A DNA stretch of 64,000 nucleotides from contig JACYXH010000795.1 in assembly GCA_026745465.1 (NCBI GenBank), forward strand, positions 62,001 through 126,000. The letters run 5' to 3'. Shown in pieces: positions 1 to 9,628 of the stretch. The translations under genes and the position numbers were made by a program. Source of the stretch: Lota lota. Its lineage: Eukaryota; Chordata; Actinopteri; Gadiformes; Lotidae. Within the stretch, counting starts at the first letter, position 1; every line of letters starts with the position of its first letter. The notes under the pieces are model-generated. The model did not search any database and was not told the origin of the DNA. It worked only from the letters and a program-made list of their open reading frames with translations.

Positions 1-468
1 CTCCCAATACCAGGCATACAAGCGCCAACAATCAGTCCCGCAGCACTCCGCCGGGAGAAAGCCCCGGTCCTCTAGTCCGCTGTCTCCTCCCTCCCCAGCG
101 CCGCCTCCTCCCCGGTCGATCGACAGCATTCCGGCGTACTCGGTTAGACGCCTCTTTGATGTGCGTCGTCGCGGCCGACGACGCCAGTTTTTAGCGGACT
201 GGGAGGGCTACGGACCTGAGGAGCGGTCCGTGGTACTCCCAAGTCGCATCCTGGACGCCTCCCTAACCTGCCTTCCTCGTTGCCGAACCTCGCCTGCCTG
301 ACCACCCGCCTGCCCACGTCTCTCTGCCTGCTTGCCATCCGCCTGCCACCGAACCTCTGCCTGCTCGACTACCCGCCTGCCTTGCCCTTGCCTGTACCCT
401 GTACCACAATAAATCCCTTTCTACCCGTTCCGTCCTCGTCTTGGTGTCTTGCATTTGGGTCCTAGTCC
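1..468 (+). repeat. Direct-repeat copy 1: Gypsy chromodomain plus LTR 3' part
   Basis: This segment recurs at 1310-1777 with no difference I could see by eye. It encodes the end of a Gypsy integrase, a proline-rich linker and a chromodomain ([12 protein letters not shown]), fused directly to the 3' part of an LTR. The LTR part has the GTTGCCGAAC-type pyrimidine-rich repeats, an AATAAA polyadenylation signal near 408 and the end motif GCATTTGGGT. The LTR's normal start (TGTCACGCCGTCC, present at 8049 and 27396) is missing, so a deletion joined the chromodomain to the LTR interior. The left end is cut by the window edge. Confidence 0.75.
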
Positions 469-497
469 GTAATCCTTAACAGAACGAACTAGCCAAG

Positions 498-1610
498 ATG
501 GACCCAGCAGACACGGATTCCTTACGCCAGGCTTACTCCTACTTGGGAATTCCTTTTGTTCATTTTGAACCGACTCAGTCAGCAATCGCTTCCTCCATTC
601 AAGAGCTTATGTTAGCTTGCCGTGGAAACCGCATTCCTGTACCAGCCCCCGCAGAAGCCCCATGGCCACCAGCTCCCGCTGCAGCTGCAGCCTCGTGGCC
701 ACCAGCTCCCGCTGCAGCAGCAGCCTCATGGCCACCAGCCCCCGCTGCAGCAGCAGCCTCGTGGCCACCAGTCCCGCTGCAACCGTGGTCTCCTGGTCCC
801 AAGTCCATGCAGCCTTGGTCTCCTGGTTCCAAGCCCCAGCAGCTGTGGTCTCCGGGTTCCAAGCCCCAGCAACTGTGGTCTCCCGGTTCCAAGCCCCAAT
901 GGCCTCCTGGCCCCAAGCCCCAGCCCCAGCAGCAGTTGCCTCCTGGTCCCAAGCCCCAGCGCCCTTCTGGCACTGAACCCCAGCAGCAGTTGCCTCCTGG
1001 TCCCAAGCCCCAGTGTTCTCCTGGTCCTGAACCCCAGCAGCAGTTGCCTCCTGGTCCCAAGCCCCAGTGGTCTCCTGGCCTTAAGTCCCAGTCCCAGCAA
1101 CAGCTGCCTCCTGGTCCCAAGCCCCGTGGCCTCCTGGCTGCAAGCGCCGGCTACTGGCCCCGCAGTTCTCCGCTGGGAAAAGGCCCCGGTCCACTGTCTC
1201 CTCCGTCCCCGGCGCCGCCTCCTCCCCGGGTGATTGACAGCACTCCGGAGCACCCTGGTAGACGCCTCCTTGAAGTGCGTCGTCGCGGTCGACGACGTGC
1301 ATCCGTCCGCTCCCAATACCAGGCATACAAGCGCCAACAATCAGTCCCGCAGCACTCCGCCGGGAGAAAGCCCCGGTCCTCTAGTCCGCTGTCTCCTCCC
1401 TCCCCAGCGCCGCCTCCTCCCCGGTCGATCGACAGCATTCCGGCGTACTCGGTTAGACGCCTCTTTGATGTGCGTCGTCGCGGCCGACGACGCCAGTTTT
1501 TAGCGGACTGGGAGGGCTACGGACCTGAGGAGCGGTCCGTGGTACTCCCAAGTCGCATCCTGGACGCCTCCCTAACCTGCCTTCCTCGTTGCCGAACCTC
1601 GCCTGCCTGA
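498..1610 (+). CDS. Gag N-terminus fused to Pro/Gln repeats and Gypsy chromodomains (internally deleted element)
   Basis: This is an uninterrupted 370-codon frame. It starts [12 protein letters not shown], matching the gag start [11 protein letters not shown] at 24112, and lies just after an LTR end and a short primer-site-like spacer. Residues about 50-95 are three near-identical [11 protein letters not shown] units. They are followed by [10 protein letters not shown] units and PPGPKPQ units to about residue 210. The C-terminal third holds a partial chromodomain ([23 protein letters not shown] region), an integrase-tail linker ([10 protein letters not shown]) and a second, fuller chromodomain. 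Capsid, zinc knuckle, protease, RT, RNase H and the integrase core are all absent. It is a deletion derivative of a chromodomain Gypsy. Whether it is expressed is unknown, but the intact frame across amplified repeats is notable. Confidence 0.6.
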   Translation: MDPADTDSLRQAYSYLGIPFVHFEPTQSAIASSIQELMLACRGNRIPVPAPAEAPWPPAPAAAAASWPPAPAAAAASWPPAPAAAAASWPPVPLQPWSPGPKSMQPWSPGSKPQQLWSPGSKPQQLWSPGSKPQWPPGPKPQPQQQLPPGPKPQRPSGTEPQQQLPPGPKPQCSPGPEPQQQLPPGPKPQWSPGLKSQSQQQLPPGPKPRGLLAASAGYWPRSSPLGKGPGPLSPPSPAPPPPRVIDSTPEHPGRRLLEVRRRGRRRASVRSQYQAYKRQQSVPQHSAGRKPRSSSPLSPPSPAPPPPRSIDSIPAYSVRRLFDVRRRGRRRQFLADWEGYGPEERSVVLPSRILDASLTCLPRCRTSPA

Positions 1611-1777
1611 CCACCCGCCTGCCCACGTCTCTCTGCCTGCTTGCCATCCGCCTGCCACCGAACCTCTGCCTGCTCGACTACCCGCCTGCCTTGCCCTTGC
1701 CTGTACCCTGTACCACAATAAATCCCTTTCTACCCGTTCCGTCCTCGTCTTGGTGTCTTGCATTTGGGTCCTAGTCC
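1310..1777 (+). repeat. Direct-repeat copy 2: Gypsy chromodomain plus LTR 3' part
   Basis: Second copy of the segment at 1-468. It contains the final chromodomain of the fusion ORF, its stop, and the LTR tail with AATAAA near 1717. The two copies bracket the fusion ORF as LTRs bracket an element, but each repeat begins inside the integrase tail. Either an element already carrying a chromodomain-LTR fusion was duplicated in tandem, or a fusion unit is being treated as a terminal repeat. Confidence 0.75.
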
Positions 1778-2100
1778 CAGTCATCCTGTATAATCATGCA
1801 TGTCTGCGATCATCAGAGTCCACACGCAACAGGAAACAATCCACGATAGGTCACAATCCATGACAGCTGGCCGTCGTATTCTGTGACCCCACTCTAAATG
1901 CGGGAAAAACAGTAGTTAAACCCCAACCAAATGTTTTCAGGTCTTGTTGTGAATTGTGATGAAAATGTAGCCTTGGTAATAAAAAAGATCCCATGGTAAG
2001 TCATAATTATGAGATAAAAAGTCTGTCTTTTTGTGCACATAAGCACGTGAAATATCACACGCTGTTTTGCGCATGACATTTCATGTACCATTAAGAAAGC
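1778..2100. other. Non-coding host sequence, partly duplicated at 44.5 kb
   Basis: No gene is seen. From about 1960 to 2095 the sequence parallels 44507-44645 (shared stretches include AGCCTTGGTAATAAAAA and GTGCTGTTTTGCGCAT-like text). This is duplicated host DNA, and an LTR fragment abuts it at 2101. Confidence 0.55.
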
Positions 2101-2385
2101 TGTCACACCGTCCACTGTCACGCCGTCCACTTCCGCCACCTAGCTAGCGCCGGTTGCCACTTCTCCACGTGCTGCCCGATTTACACACCTGCTGGCAATC
2201 TAATCAACGCTCCCTATTTCAGCCGTGGATTCCTAGCAGCCGGCCCTAGTTTGTTGTTTACTCTAATGTCTGTCCGCCTGAGTTCCTGCCCGTTGCCGAA
2301 CCCCTCCCTCCCTCCCTGCCTGCCTGCCTGTTGCCGAGCCCTTGCCTGCCTGACCACTTGTCCGTTGCCGAACCCTTGCCTTTAA
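2101..2385 (+). mobile_element. Truncated chromodomain-Gypsy LTR
   Basis: The LTR starts with TGTCACACCGTCCAC followed by a near-repeat of the same 15 bp, then the family text seen at 5845 and 8049 (CCACCTAGC, TTTACACACCTGCTGGCAAT, CCTATTTCAGCC). The 3' half, including the polyadenylation region, is missing. It could be the remains of the 5' LTR of the element that continues at 2641. Confidence 0.7.
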
Positions 2386-2640
2386 AAGATTCAGGCCTCA
2401 AAATGAATTGTCATTCTAGTCCAGCCTCCCTTGCTAGCATAAAGAGTTCTCCTCACATTGCTGAATCATAAGAAATTGTGGCAGAGATTCATATCTAGAG
2501 TTTTAAAACCATAAGCCACAGATATACTTCATAAAGTTACTTACAATTGAGCCAGGGATTGGTAGTTTGACTCCGTCCTTTTGTACTGCAAAACAGAGTG
2601 GTGCAGCGGAAGTGTGCTGGGCCAATGAAAAGGTATAAAG
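2386..2640. other. Unassigned sequence between LTR fragment and gag fragment
   Basis: No Gypsy similarity is seen. On the minus strand a short open stretch reads LCFAVQKDGVKLPIPGSIV between splice-like sites (an acceptor-like CAG and a GTAAGT donor-like site near 2541). It could be a stray host exon or chance. No gene is called. Confidence 0.3.
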
Positions 2641-3060
2641 AAAGGGAAAGAGGAGGCCTTGCAGGGGGTCTTCTCGAGCGCGCTCAGCAACGAAGTCAAG
2701 AACAAGTTGGCCTCCCGGGAGGATTCGACAAACCTCGACCACCTGATAGCCCTTGCCATCCGGGTGGACAATAGGCTGCGCGAGCGCCGCAGAGAGCGGG
2801 CTCTCCATCCGTCCCCGGCGCCCCTCCCCATTCCGCCTGCAGTTTCCCGTCCTCCTTCCTTGAGTGCCAGTCCTTCCCATCGCGAACCATCACTTTCCCC
2901 CAAGCCAGAGTCCATGCAGCTAGGACGCACCCGCCCTTTCCCCTGAGGAGAAAGAGCGCCACCTTCTGGCTAAGGCCTGCCTGTACTGTGGTCAACCTGG
3001 TCACTTCATGTCCGCTTGGCCCACACGCCCGAGAAAAGAACGGACTCGCCAGTAACCCGA
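2641..3060 (+). pseudogene. Gypsy gag 3' fragment with degraded zinc knuckle
   Basis: The frame at 2659-2946 ([20 protein letters not shown]) matches the end of the capsid region in the intact gag at 24112-24897. After a stop at about 2944, another frame shows a retroviral zinc knuckle ([10 protein letters not shown]). Its last cysteine, present as CP in the copy near 24970, is replaced by a tryptophan codon. The fragment begins in mid-capsid. It is a dead gag remnant continuing toward the pol fragments downstream. Confidence 0.7.
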
Positions 3061-3199
3061 GGGGTCCTGGCGAGTGACAACCTCAACCCCTCGGCTTCCC
3101 GTCCCCTAATCGATACTGTCCTCTTGTGGGGGGATCGAGTCCTACCACTCACCTCCTTCCCGGGGCCCCCTTGCCTAGTAGTCGCCTGTACAACCTCTC

Positions 3200-3592
3200 G
3201 TGACCGGAACGGAAGTCCATGGAGGAGTACATCTGGGAATCCCTCGCCACCGGAATCATCCGCCCGTCTTCCTCCCCGGTAAGGGCAGGGCGAATGGAAG
3301 ACCGCCATCAACACCCCCCTGGGGCACTTCGACTATCTGGTCCTGCACTTCGGCCTCACCAACGCTGTGTTGCAAGCCCTGGTCAACGATGTCCTCCTTG
3401 ATATGCTCAACCATACAGTTTTCGTTTATTTGGACGACATCCTAATCTTCTCCAAGGTGTTGGCGGAGCATAAGCTGCATGTGCGGCAGGTTCTCCAACG
3501 CCTTCTGGAGAATAAACTGTGTGTCAAAGCGGAGAAGTGCGAGTTCCATGTCTCATCCATCTCCTTCCTGGGTTACATCGTTGGCCAGGGGG
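3200..3592 (+). pseudogene. Gypsy reverse transcriptase fragment (part 1)
   Basis: The frame from 3367 carries [26 protein letters not shown], whose YLDD is the RT active site. It then has a [14 protein letters not shown] stretch and the FLGYIVGQG strand typical of Ty3/Gypsy RT. Upstream palm and finger motifs are present only as frame-shifted pieces ([20 protein letters not shown] text near 3300-3355). The frame is broken at 3593 by an inverted LTR insertion and resumes at 4041. Confidence 0.8.
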
Positions 3593-4035
3593 TGTTAAAG
3601 CACGAGACAGGGGATCCAAATGCAGGACACAGGAGACAGAGACGAAGTAGGGTTTAAAGGGATTTATTTATTGGGAACAGACAGGGACTGGGCTAGTCGT
3701 GGTCAGGCGGGCAAGAGTTCGGCGGCAGGGTCAGGCAGACAGGGGCTAGGCGATTGGCAGGTGGTCAGGCAGGCGAAGATCACAACAGGTACGGAATCCG
3801 GAGGGAAGCTGGACACAGTAAGATGGTAAGTTAGGGAGAAGCAGGGAGAAAATCGCTAAAGTCAAGATTGCGGGAACGAAATATTACCATGTGGAAAGTA
3901 CAACGAACTGGCGCCGGCTGCTAGGAAGTGCGGTGGAGAAATAGGGTGCGTAGATTGCTGATTGCTGGCAGGTGATTAAACATAAGCATGTGGAGAAGTG
4001 GCACCCGCTAGGTGGTGGCAGTGGACAGAGTGACA
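3593..4035 (-). mobile_element. Inverted solo LTR nested in the Gypsy RT, 5-bp TSD GGGGG
   Basis: The 443-bp insertion runs TGTTAAAG...AGTGACA and is flanked by GGGGG at 3588-3592 and 4036-4040. Removing it restores the expected join between the RT strand (IVGQG) and the downstream KVSAVAEW segment, as in the uninterrupted copy at 25740. Its reverse complement has the architecture of the local Gypsy LTRs (CCACCTAGCGGG, TGCCTGACCACC repeats, AATAAA), so a related element inserted in the opposite direction and collapsed to a solo LTR. Confidence 0.85.
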
Positions 4036-4040
4036 GGGGG

Positions 4041-5560
4041 AGGTGAAGATGGAATCCTCCAAGGTCTCTGCGGTGGCTGAGTGGCATAGTCCCTCCACCC
4101 GCAAGAAGCTCCAACAGTTCCTGATCTTCGCAAACTTTTACTGCCGCTTCATTCGCGGCTACAGCCAGGTCGCGGCACCCCTTACATCCCTGACCTCCAA
4201 CAAGAGGCCCTTTGTGTGGACGCCGGAGGCCGAGACCGCCTTCCGGAGCCTCAAGGAGCGGTTCGTGTCGGCGCCCATCCTCGTCCAACCCGATATTTCT
4301 CTCCAGTTAGTGCGGTGCTCTCCCAGCGCTCCCCCACGGACCACAAGCTGCACCTGTGCGCCTTTTTCTCTTGCCGTCTTACCCCTCCGGAGCGAAACTA
4401 CAACGTGGGAAACCTCAAGCTCCTGGCCGTTAAATTGGCACTGGAGGAGTGGCTGGAGGGCGCGGATCAGCCGTTGATCGTGTGGATGGACGACCTCAAC
4501 CTATCTTATATTTATTCACAGGGACAACCCCTGCACCGGTCCTCCCAAATGGTTGTTTGTCCCGGACGCGGTGCAGTCCAGGGTTCTTCACTTGTCACCC
4601 AGGCATAACCCGCACCCTGAACTTCATCCGTCCACGGTTCTGGTGGCCCACCATGAACGCGGACGTCCGCTTGTTTGTCGTGGCATGCGCTCCCTGCGCG
4701 CGGAACAAGTCCTCCACCCAGCCCAGTTCCAGTCTGCTCTGGCCCCAGCTCATCAGTCGTCCATGGTTCCACATTGCCTTGGACTTCGTCAACGGGCTCC
4801 CCCCGTCCGAAGGAAACACCACCATCCTCACGGTCAACGACTGCTTCCCCAAGGCCGCCCACTTTCTGGTGCTTCCCAAACGTACCTCTGCTAGGGAGAC
4901 GGCGGACCTCCTGGTTCTCCATGTGTTCCGCCTCCATGGCATTCTGGCGGATATTGTCTCTGACCGAGGCCCCCAGTTCACCTCCCAGGTCTGGCTTGCG
5001 TTTTTTTCGGCCCTGGGAGCCAAGGTCAGTCTCTCCTCCGGGTACCACCTCCAATCCAACGGACATTAAGAGTGGGCGAACCAGGAGATGGAGGCCGCGC
5101 TCCGTTAAGTACGAACACCAACCCGTCCTTCTGGAATACTCAACTCCCCTGGGTTGATTATGCCCATAACACCCTCATCAACGCATCCGCTGGTCTGTCC
5201 CCCTTCATGTGCTCGTTGGGGTACAAACCGTCCCTGTATCACGCCTTGGAGGTGGAGATTGCGGTCCCTTCCGTCCAGCCTCACGTGCGCCGGTGACAGC
5301 CCACCTGGAAGCATGCATGCGCTGCCCTGCTCCGTGCATCCTCCCGCTCCCAAGCGCCGTTGGCCGGCTCCGCAGTGCACACCCGGGCAAACGGTCTGGC
5401 TCCGGTCGAAGGATCCTCCATTAAAGGGGACTTCCGAAAAACTCTCCCCCCGTTTTGTCAACCCCTTCGAAATAGAGTCCCTTGTTAACCCCTGTGCTGA
5501 AAGTCTTAAACTCCCTTTGTCCCTTCGTATCCACCCCACCTTTCACTTCTCCCAAGTCTA
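4041..5560 (+). pseudogene. Gypsy RT end, RNase H and integrase, frame-broken
   Basis: The RT thumb/RNase H junction ([25 protein letters not shown]) is followed by [15 protein letters not shown] and a shifted RNase H. Part of RNase H is missing near 4490-4540, where the polypeptide jumps to the integrase. The integrase zinc region ([20 protein letters not shown]) and core follow in the frame 4449-5069, with the first Asp in [10 protein letters not shown] and the second in [10 protein letters not shown]. The frame stops right after SNGH, where the third catalytic residue would lie. C-terminal pieces continue to about 5560. Catalytically dead. Confidence 0.75.
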
Positions 5561-5564
5561 GCCC

Positions 5565-5828
5565 GTGTCCACCAGCCCACTGTCTCCTCCTACGACAGCT
5601 CCGCCTCCACCCAGGCTCATTGACGACCACCCGGTGTTTTCGGTCCGCCATCTTCTGGATGTGTGTCGTCGCGGCCGGGGACATCAATATCTCGTGGACT
5701 GGGAGGGCTGCTGGTCTGAGGAGTGTTCCTGGATCCCCTGGAGTTTAATCCTGGATGCCTTGCTCATCCGGGACTTCCACAGAGACCACCCATTTGGCGA
5801 TGGGCGTCCGCCAGGAGAGGAGGGGGTA
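5565..5828 (+). pseudogene. Gypsy chromodomain C-terminal fragment
   Basis: The open frame contains [17 protein letters not shown] followed by [18 protein letters not shown], the chromodomain signature that tethers Ty3/Gypsy chromovirus integrases to histone marks. It reads into the LTR that starts at about 5829. A stop just before it (near 5560) separates it from the integrase pieces. Confidence 0.75.
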
Positions 5829-6168
5829 CAGTCACACCGACCACTGTCACGTCGTCAACTTCCACCATCTAGCGGGTGCTGGCTGCCACTTCTCCTCGTG
5901 CTGCCCGGTTTACACACCTGCTGGCAATCTCCAATCAACGCTCCCTATTTCAGCCGTGGATTCAGATCAGCCAGCGCTAGTTCGTTTTTACTCTACTGTC
6001 TGTCCGCCTGATTTCCTGCACATGCCGAACTCCTGCCTGCCTGACTGCCTGCCCATTGCCTAGCCCTTGACTGCCTGACCACCTGCCCGTTGCCGAGCAC
6101 TTGCCCGCCTGACCACTTGTCCGTTGCCGAACCCTTGCCTGTCTGACCACGGTTTGCCTAACCCCCCA
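5829..6168 (+). mobile_element. Truncated Gypsy LTR fused to a second pol fragment
   Basis: The LTR has the doubled start seen at 2101 (GTCACACCGACCAC, then TGTCACGTCGTC at 5845) and the CCTATTTCAGCCGTGG core. It breaks off at GTTTGCCTAACCCC and is followed at once by pol sequence (AAAGAAGATCTTCGAGTGG). In full LTRs such as 22532-22975 the same motif continues to the end, so the break is internal and lies in a run of C. Confidence 0.75.
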
Positions 6169-6610
6169 CAAAGAAGATCTTCGAGTGGATACCGGAGGTC
6201 GAGACCGTCTTCCGAGGTCTCAAGGAACGGTTTGTGTCTCCGCCCATCCTCTCCCAGCCTGATCCCTCTCTCTAGTTTATGGTGGAGGTTGACGCCTCGG
6301 ACACTGGGGTAGGGGCGGTTCTGTCCCAACGCTCTCCCTTGGACCACAAGTTACATCCGTGCGCCTTCTTCTCCTGAAGGCTAACTCCCCCAGAGCAAAA
6401 CTACGAGAAACAGAACAGCCCTTTATCGTTTGGACGGACCACCGTAACTTGTCCTACATCCAGTCCGCCAAAAGGCTGAACTCCCGACAGGCCAGGTGGG
6501 CCTTGTATTTAGGACGCTTCAATTTCACCCTGACCTTTCGACCAGGCTCCCGGAACATCAAGCCGGATGCCTTATCCCGTAAAACACTCTACCGAGGACA
6601 CATGCACTGA
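6169..6610 (+). pseudogene. Gypsy RNase H fragment
   Basis: Frame pieces read [24 protein letters not shown] and, after a stop and a roughly 80-nt deletion, [18 protein letters not shown] and [17 protein letters not shown]. The deletion removes the RNase H glutamate segment (NRELLAVK in the copy near 26150). Closely similar to 25905-26400. Confidence 0.75.
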
Positions 6611-8048
6611 CCCCGAGCCCATCCTGCCGTCCTCCTGTCTCGTCGCTACGCTCACCTGGGAGATTGAGTCGCAGTTCCTCAGGTGCATGGACTTTAGCCC
6701 GATCCAGGTATCGGTCCTCCCAACTGGTTGTTTGTCCCTGAATCAGTTCGGACTAGGGTGCTTTTGTGGGCAAACTCTACCAGACTTACCTGTCACTCTG
6801 GCTTAACCCGCAACCTAGACTTCCTGTGTCAACGTTTCTGGTGGCCCACTATGGACGCGGATGTCAGCTCATTTATTGCGGCGTGCGCATCTTGAACCCG
6901 AAACAAGTCCTCGACTCGTCCCCGTTCCGGTCTGCTCCGTCCCTTGCCCATTCCCAGTCGTCCTTGGTCCCACATCTCCTTGGACTTCGTCACCGGGCTT
7001 CCCCCGTCCGAGGGGAACACCACCATCCTCACCATCATTGATCAACTCTCTAAGACCACTCACTTCCTTGCCCTACCCAAACTCCCTTCTGCGAAGGAGA
7101 CAGCTGACCTTCTGGTGCTCCATGTGTTCCGCCTTCATGGCATCCCTTCGGATATCGTCTCGGACCAGGGACCCCAGTTAATTTCCCAGGTCTGGCGAGC
7201 GTTCGGTGCAGCACTGGGAGCCACGGTTAGTCTCTCTTCTGGCTACCATCCGCTGACCAATGGACAGTCAGACAGGGCTAACCAGGAGATGGAGGCTGCA
7301 CTCTGTTGTGTTACCAACGCCATCTTGTCCTCTTGGAGTTCCCAACTTCCCTGGGTCAAGTATGCCCACAATTCCCTCACCAATGCATCCACTGGGTTGT
7401 CTCCCTTCATGTGCTCCTTGGGGTACCAGCCTCCCTTGTTCCCATCCATGGAGGCTGAGATCGTGGTTCCCTCCGTCCAGGCTCACATGCGCCGGTGTCA
7501 GCGTACCTGGAGACGCGCACGCACCGACCTGCTCCGTGCTTCAACCTGCTCCCAGCACCAAGCGTACAGACGTCATAGTCCAGCCCCACAATACACACCT
7601 GGGCAGAAGGTCTGGCTTCGGTCAAAGGATCTTCCGTTACGAGTTGCTTCCCAGAAACTTGCTCCCCACTTTGTTGGTCCCGTTGAAATTGAATCCCTTG
7701 TGAACCCCTGTTCTCTCAAACTTCCTTCATCCCTTTGTGTCCACCCCACCTTTCACATCTCCCAGATAAAGCCTGTGTCAACCAGCTCACTGTCAACCCC
7801 TATGCCAGCTCCGCCTCCACCCAGGATCATAGACTATCACCCGGCATTTTCAGTCCGGCGACTACTGGATGTGCGGCGCCGTGGCAGGGGGTTCCAGTAC
7901 CTCGTGGACTGGGAAGGCTATGGCCCTGAGGAGCGTTCCTGGATACCCCGGGCCAAATCCTGGATGCCTCTCTCATCCGGGACTTTAATAAGGAGCACCC
8001 GTCCAGTATCGGGCGTACGCCAGGTGGCGTCTGTAGAGGGAGGGGTAC
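6611..8048 (+). pseudogene. Gypsy integrase core and chromodomain, long open frame
   Basis: The zinc region at 6800-6950 is shifted, but from 6944 a 415-codon frame stays open through the integrase core and chromodomain. Core Asp residues lie in [10 protein letters not shown] and [10 protein letters not shown]. At the third position the text is [12 protein letters not shown], so the usual glutamate is aspartate. The integrase tail ([19 protein letters not shown]) and chromodomain ([19 protein letters not shown]) follow, and the frame runs past the LTR start at 8049. No RT accompanies it. Confidence 0.8.
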
Positions 8049-8504
8049 TGTCACGCCGTCCACTTCTGCCACCTAGCGGTGGTCACTGTCCTTCTGCTTC
8101 ATCCATTCATCTCCCTCTGTCTATTCACCGGCCGGCAATCTTCATTAGCACTCACTATATCAACCCCGGATCTGCAAGCAGTCATCGCTAGATCGTTGTT
8201 TACACTACCACAGTCAGTACCTCGTCCCTGGCCCTTCATCGTGCAATAATTGCTAAAGTGTTTATCGCTTGCGCTAACAGTCTTCTCCTTTGTCCAGTCT
8301 GCCTGATTACCTCCACGTTGCCGAACCCTCGCCTGCCTGATTATCCGACCGTTGCCGAACCCTCGCCTGCCTGACTACCTGCTCATTGCCGAACCCTCGC
8401 CTGTCTGACTACCTGCTCATTGCCGAGCCCTCGCCTGTCTGACTACCTGCTTGTGCCGAACCCTCGCCTGTCTGACTACCCGCCTGCCATCAAGCCCCTC
8501 GCTT
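8049..8504 (+). mobile_element. Gypsy 3' LTR, truncated at its end
   Basis: Starts TGTCACGCCGTCC and tracks the LTRs at 23514 and 27396 through the GCCGAACCCTCGCCTG repeats to AAGCCCCTCGC. There it stops and joins duplicated host sequence at about 8505. The polyadenylation signal and terminus are missing. Confidence 0.85.
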
Positions 8505-8655
8505 GAGTATAGAGTAGACTATTAACGTGTTTTGGTGTTGTTCTGAACAACAGCACATGAACAACACAAAGTAGCTTCATGTGCACACAGACAACACCAC
8601 TTGCCCTTTGCAAGAGTTATCTACTGGTAGCCATTTGTGTTTCATAATATGTACA
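8505..8655. repeat. Host duplication segment, copy at 8.5 kb
   Basis: The ATTAACGTGTTTTGG... to TTTGTGTTTCA stretch also occurs at about 28145-28238 and 55635-55770 in the same orientation. It lies next to HECT-like exons and marks a segmental duplication. Confidence 0.7.
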
Positions 8656-8838
8656 TTGTACAGTATTAAGAGTTCTCTCTGCTGCTGTGTGTGACTGCTG
8701 ATCTGAAAAAGGATTTACCTGGAAATAATCAACTGTAAACAATTAACAGTGAAGCTTAACCACAGTACAAGGTACAACAGAAAACGGTGGACATTTCACA
8801 TAAACAATACAATGTGTTTATATTTGACAATTTCTTAC

Positions 8839-9056
8839 CCTCCACCTGCAGGAGCCAGTCCCTCCAGTAGCCGATGGTCCTGGTCTCACCTCTCCTCCTG
8901 TTAGACCCTGTCAGTGACAGGTTTGATGGCTTGAACACAGCCACCATATCTACCGCAAACACGGTGGTTTGGTCCTCCATAAAAATTGGTGTGATGGCCT
9001 CGTAGTGGGACTTCATCGCCTCCAAGGCATCAAACATGGTCAGGCCCTCTCTGAAT
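8839..9056 (-). pseudogene. G2E3-like HECT ligase exon (duplicated fragment)
   Basis: The minus-strand exon is bounded by an acceptor (TTTACAG at 9057 onward) and a GTAAG donor at 8834-8838. It encodes RFREGLTMFDALEAMKSHYE, then FKPSNLSLTGSNRRRGETRT and YWRDWLLQVEG. This matches my recollection of the region N-terminal to the HECT C-lobe in fish G2E3-like proteins, which attach ubiquitin to substrates. The exon is open. It is missing from the related copy at 55.77 kb, where only the acceptor flank remains. I infer a gene fragment, not a functional locus. Confidence 0.5.
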
Positions 9057-9086
9057 CTGTAAACGTAAGGAAAAGTTAAATAAGAG

Positions 9087-9372
9087 ATGCACTGGCTGGT
9101 GGAGGTAATGCACTGGCAGGTGGAGGTTATGCACTGGCAGGTGGAGGTTATGCACTGGCAGGTGGACATGGTTGCACTGGCAAGTGGAGGTAATGCACTG
9201 GCAGGTGGAGGTAATGAACTGGCAGGTGGAGGTAATGCACTAGCAGGTGGACGTGGTTGCAGTGGCAGGTGGAGGTAATGCACTGGCAGGTGGAGGTAAT
9301 GCACTGGCAGGTGGACATGGTTGCACTACCAGGTGGAGGTAATGCACTGGCAGGTGGACGTTGTTGCACTGG
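9087..9372. repeat. Intronic minisatellite, about 14 units of 21-24 bp
   Basis: Tandem ATGCACTGGCAGGTGGAGGT units alternate with a 24-bp variant carrying GGACATGGTT. The paralogous intron at about 55825-55925 has only about five units, so the array has changed length since duplication. The open frames through it on both strands result from the repeat and are not genes. Confidence 0.85.
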
Positions 9373-9628
9373 CAGAGTCAGTATTTGCCAGCAACTCCTG
9401 AAATGATTAGACAATCAGTATTCTTTACTTACTTAGATGTGCAGTGCTGCTCAAAGTGTTGTAGTACTCATGTTCCGATTTTTGTGACTCAATTTTGTAT
9501 GGGAAATCTAGCAAACAAGCAAGCTTTCTCACAATCCTACAGTCAGTGGTAAAACACATTAACAAAGACAATGATAATCAAGTTCTGCACTCAGATTCTA
9601 ACATGGTGACGCAGACGTTAAGTGACTC

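Noticed and set aside
599..1340. Long Gly/Leu-rich minus-strand and shifted plus-strand ORFs across the repeat region
   Set aside because: Shadows of the tandem coding repeats in the 498-1610 frame; no domain and no independent support.
2503..2930. Minus-strand ORFs opposite the gag fragment
   Set aside because: Mostly antisense of gag; only the short KDGVKLPIPGS part lies outside it, too little to call.
4512..5066. Minus-strand ORFs antisense to Gypsy integrase
   Set aside because: The same type of antisense frame appears in each Gypsy copy; a codon-usage shadow.
9087..9414. Coding repeats (ALAGGGNALAGG, LHLPVHYLHLP)
   Set aside because: Open frames through an intronic minisatellite with 21-bp units; no homology to a protein I know.
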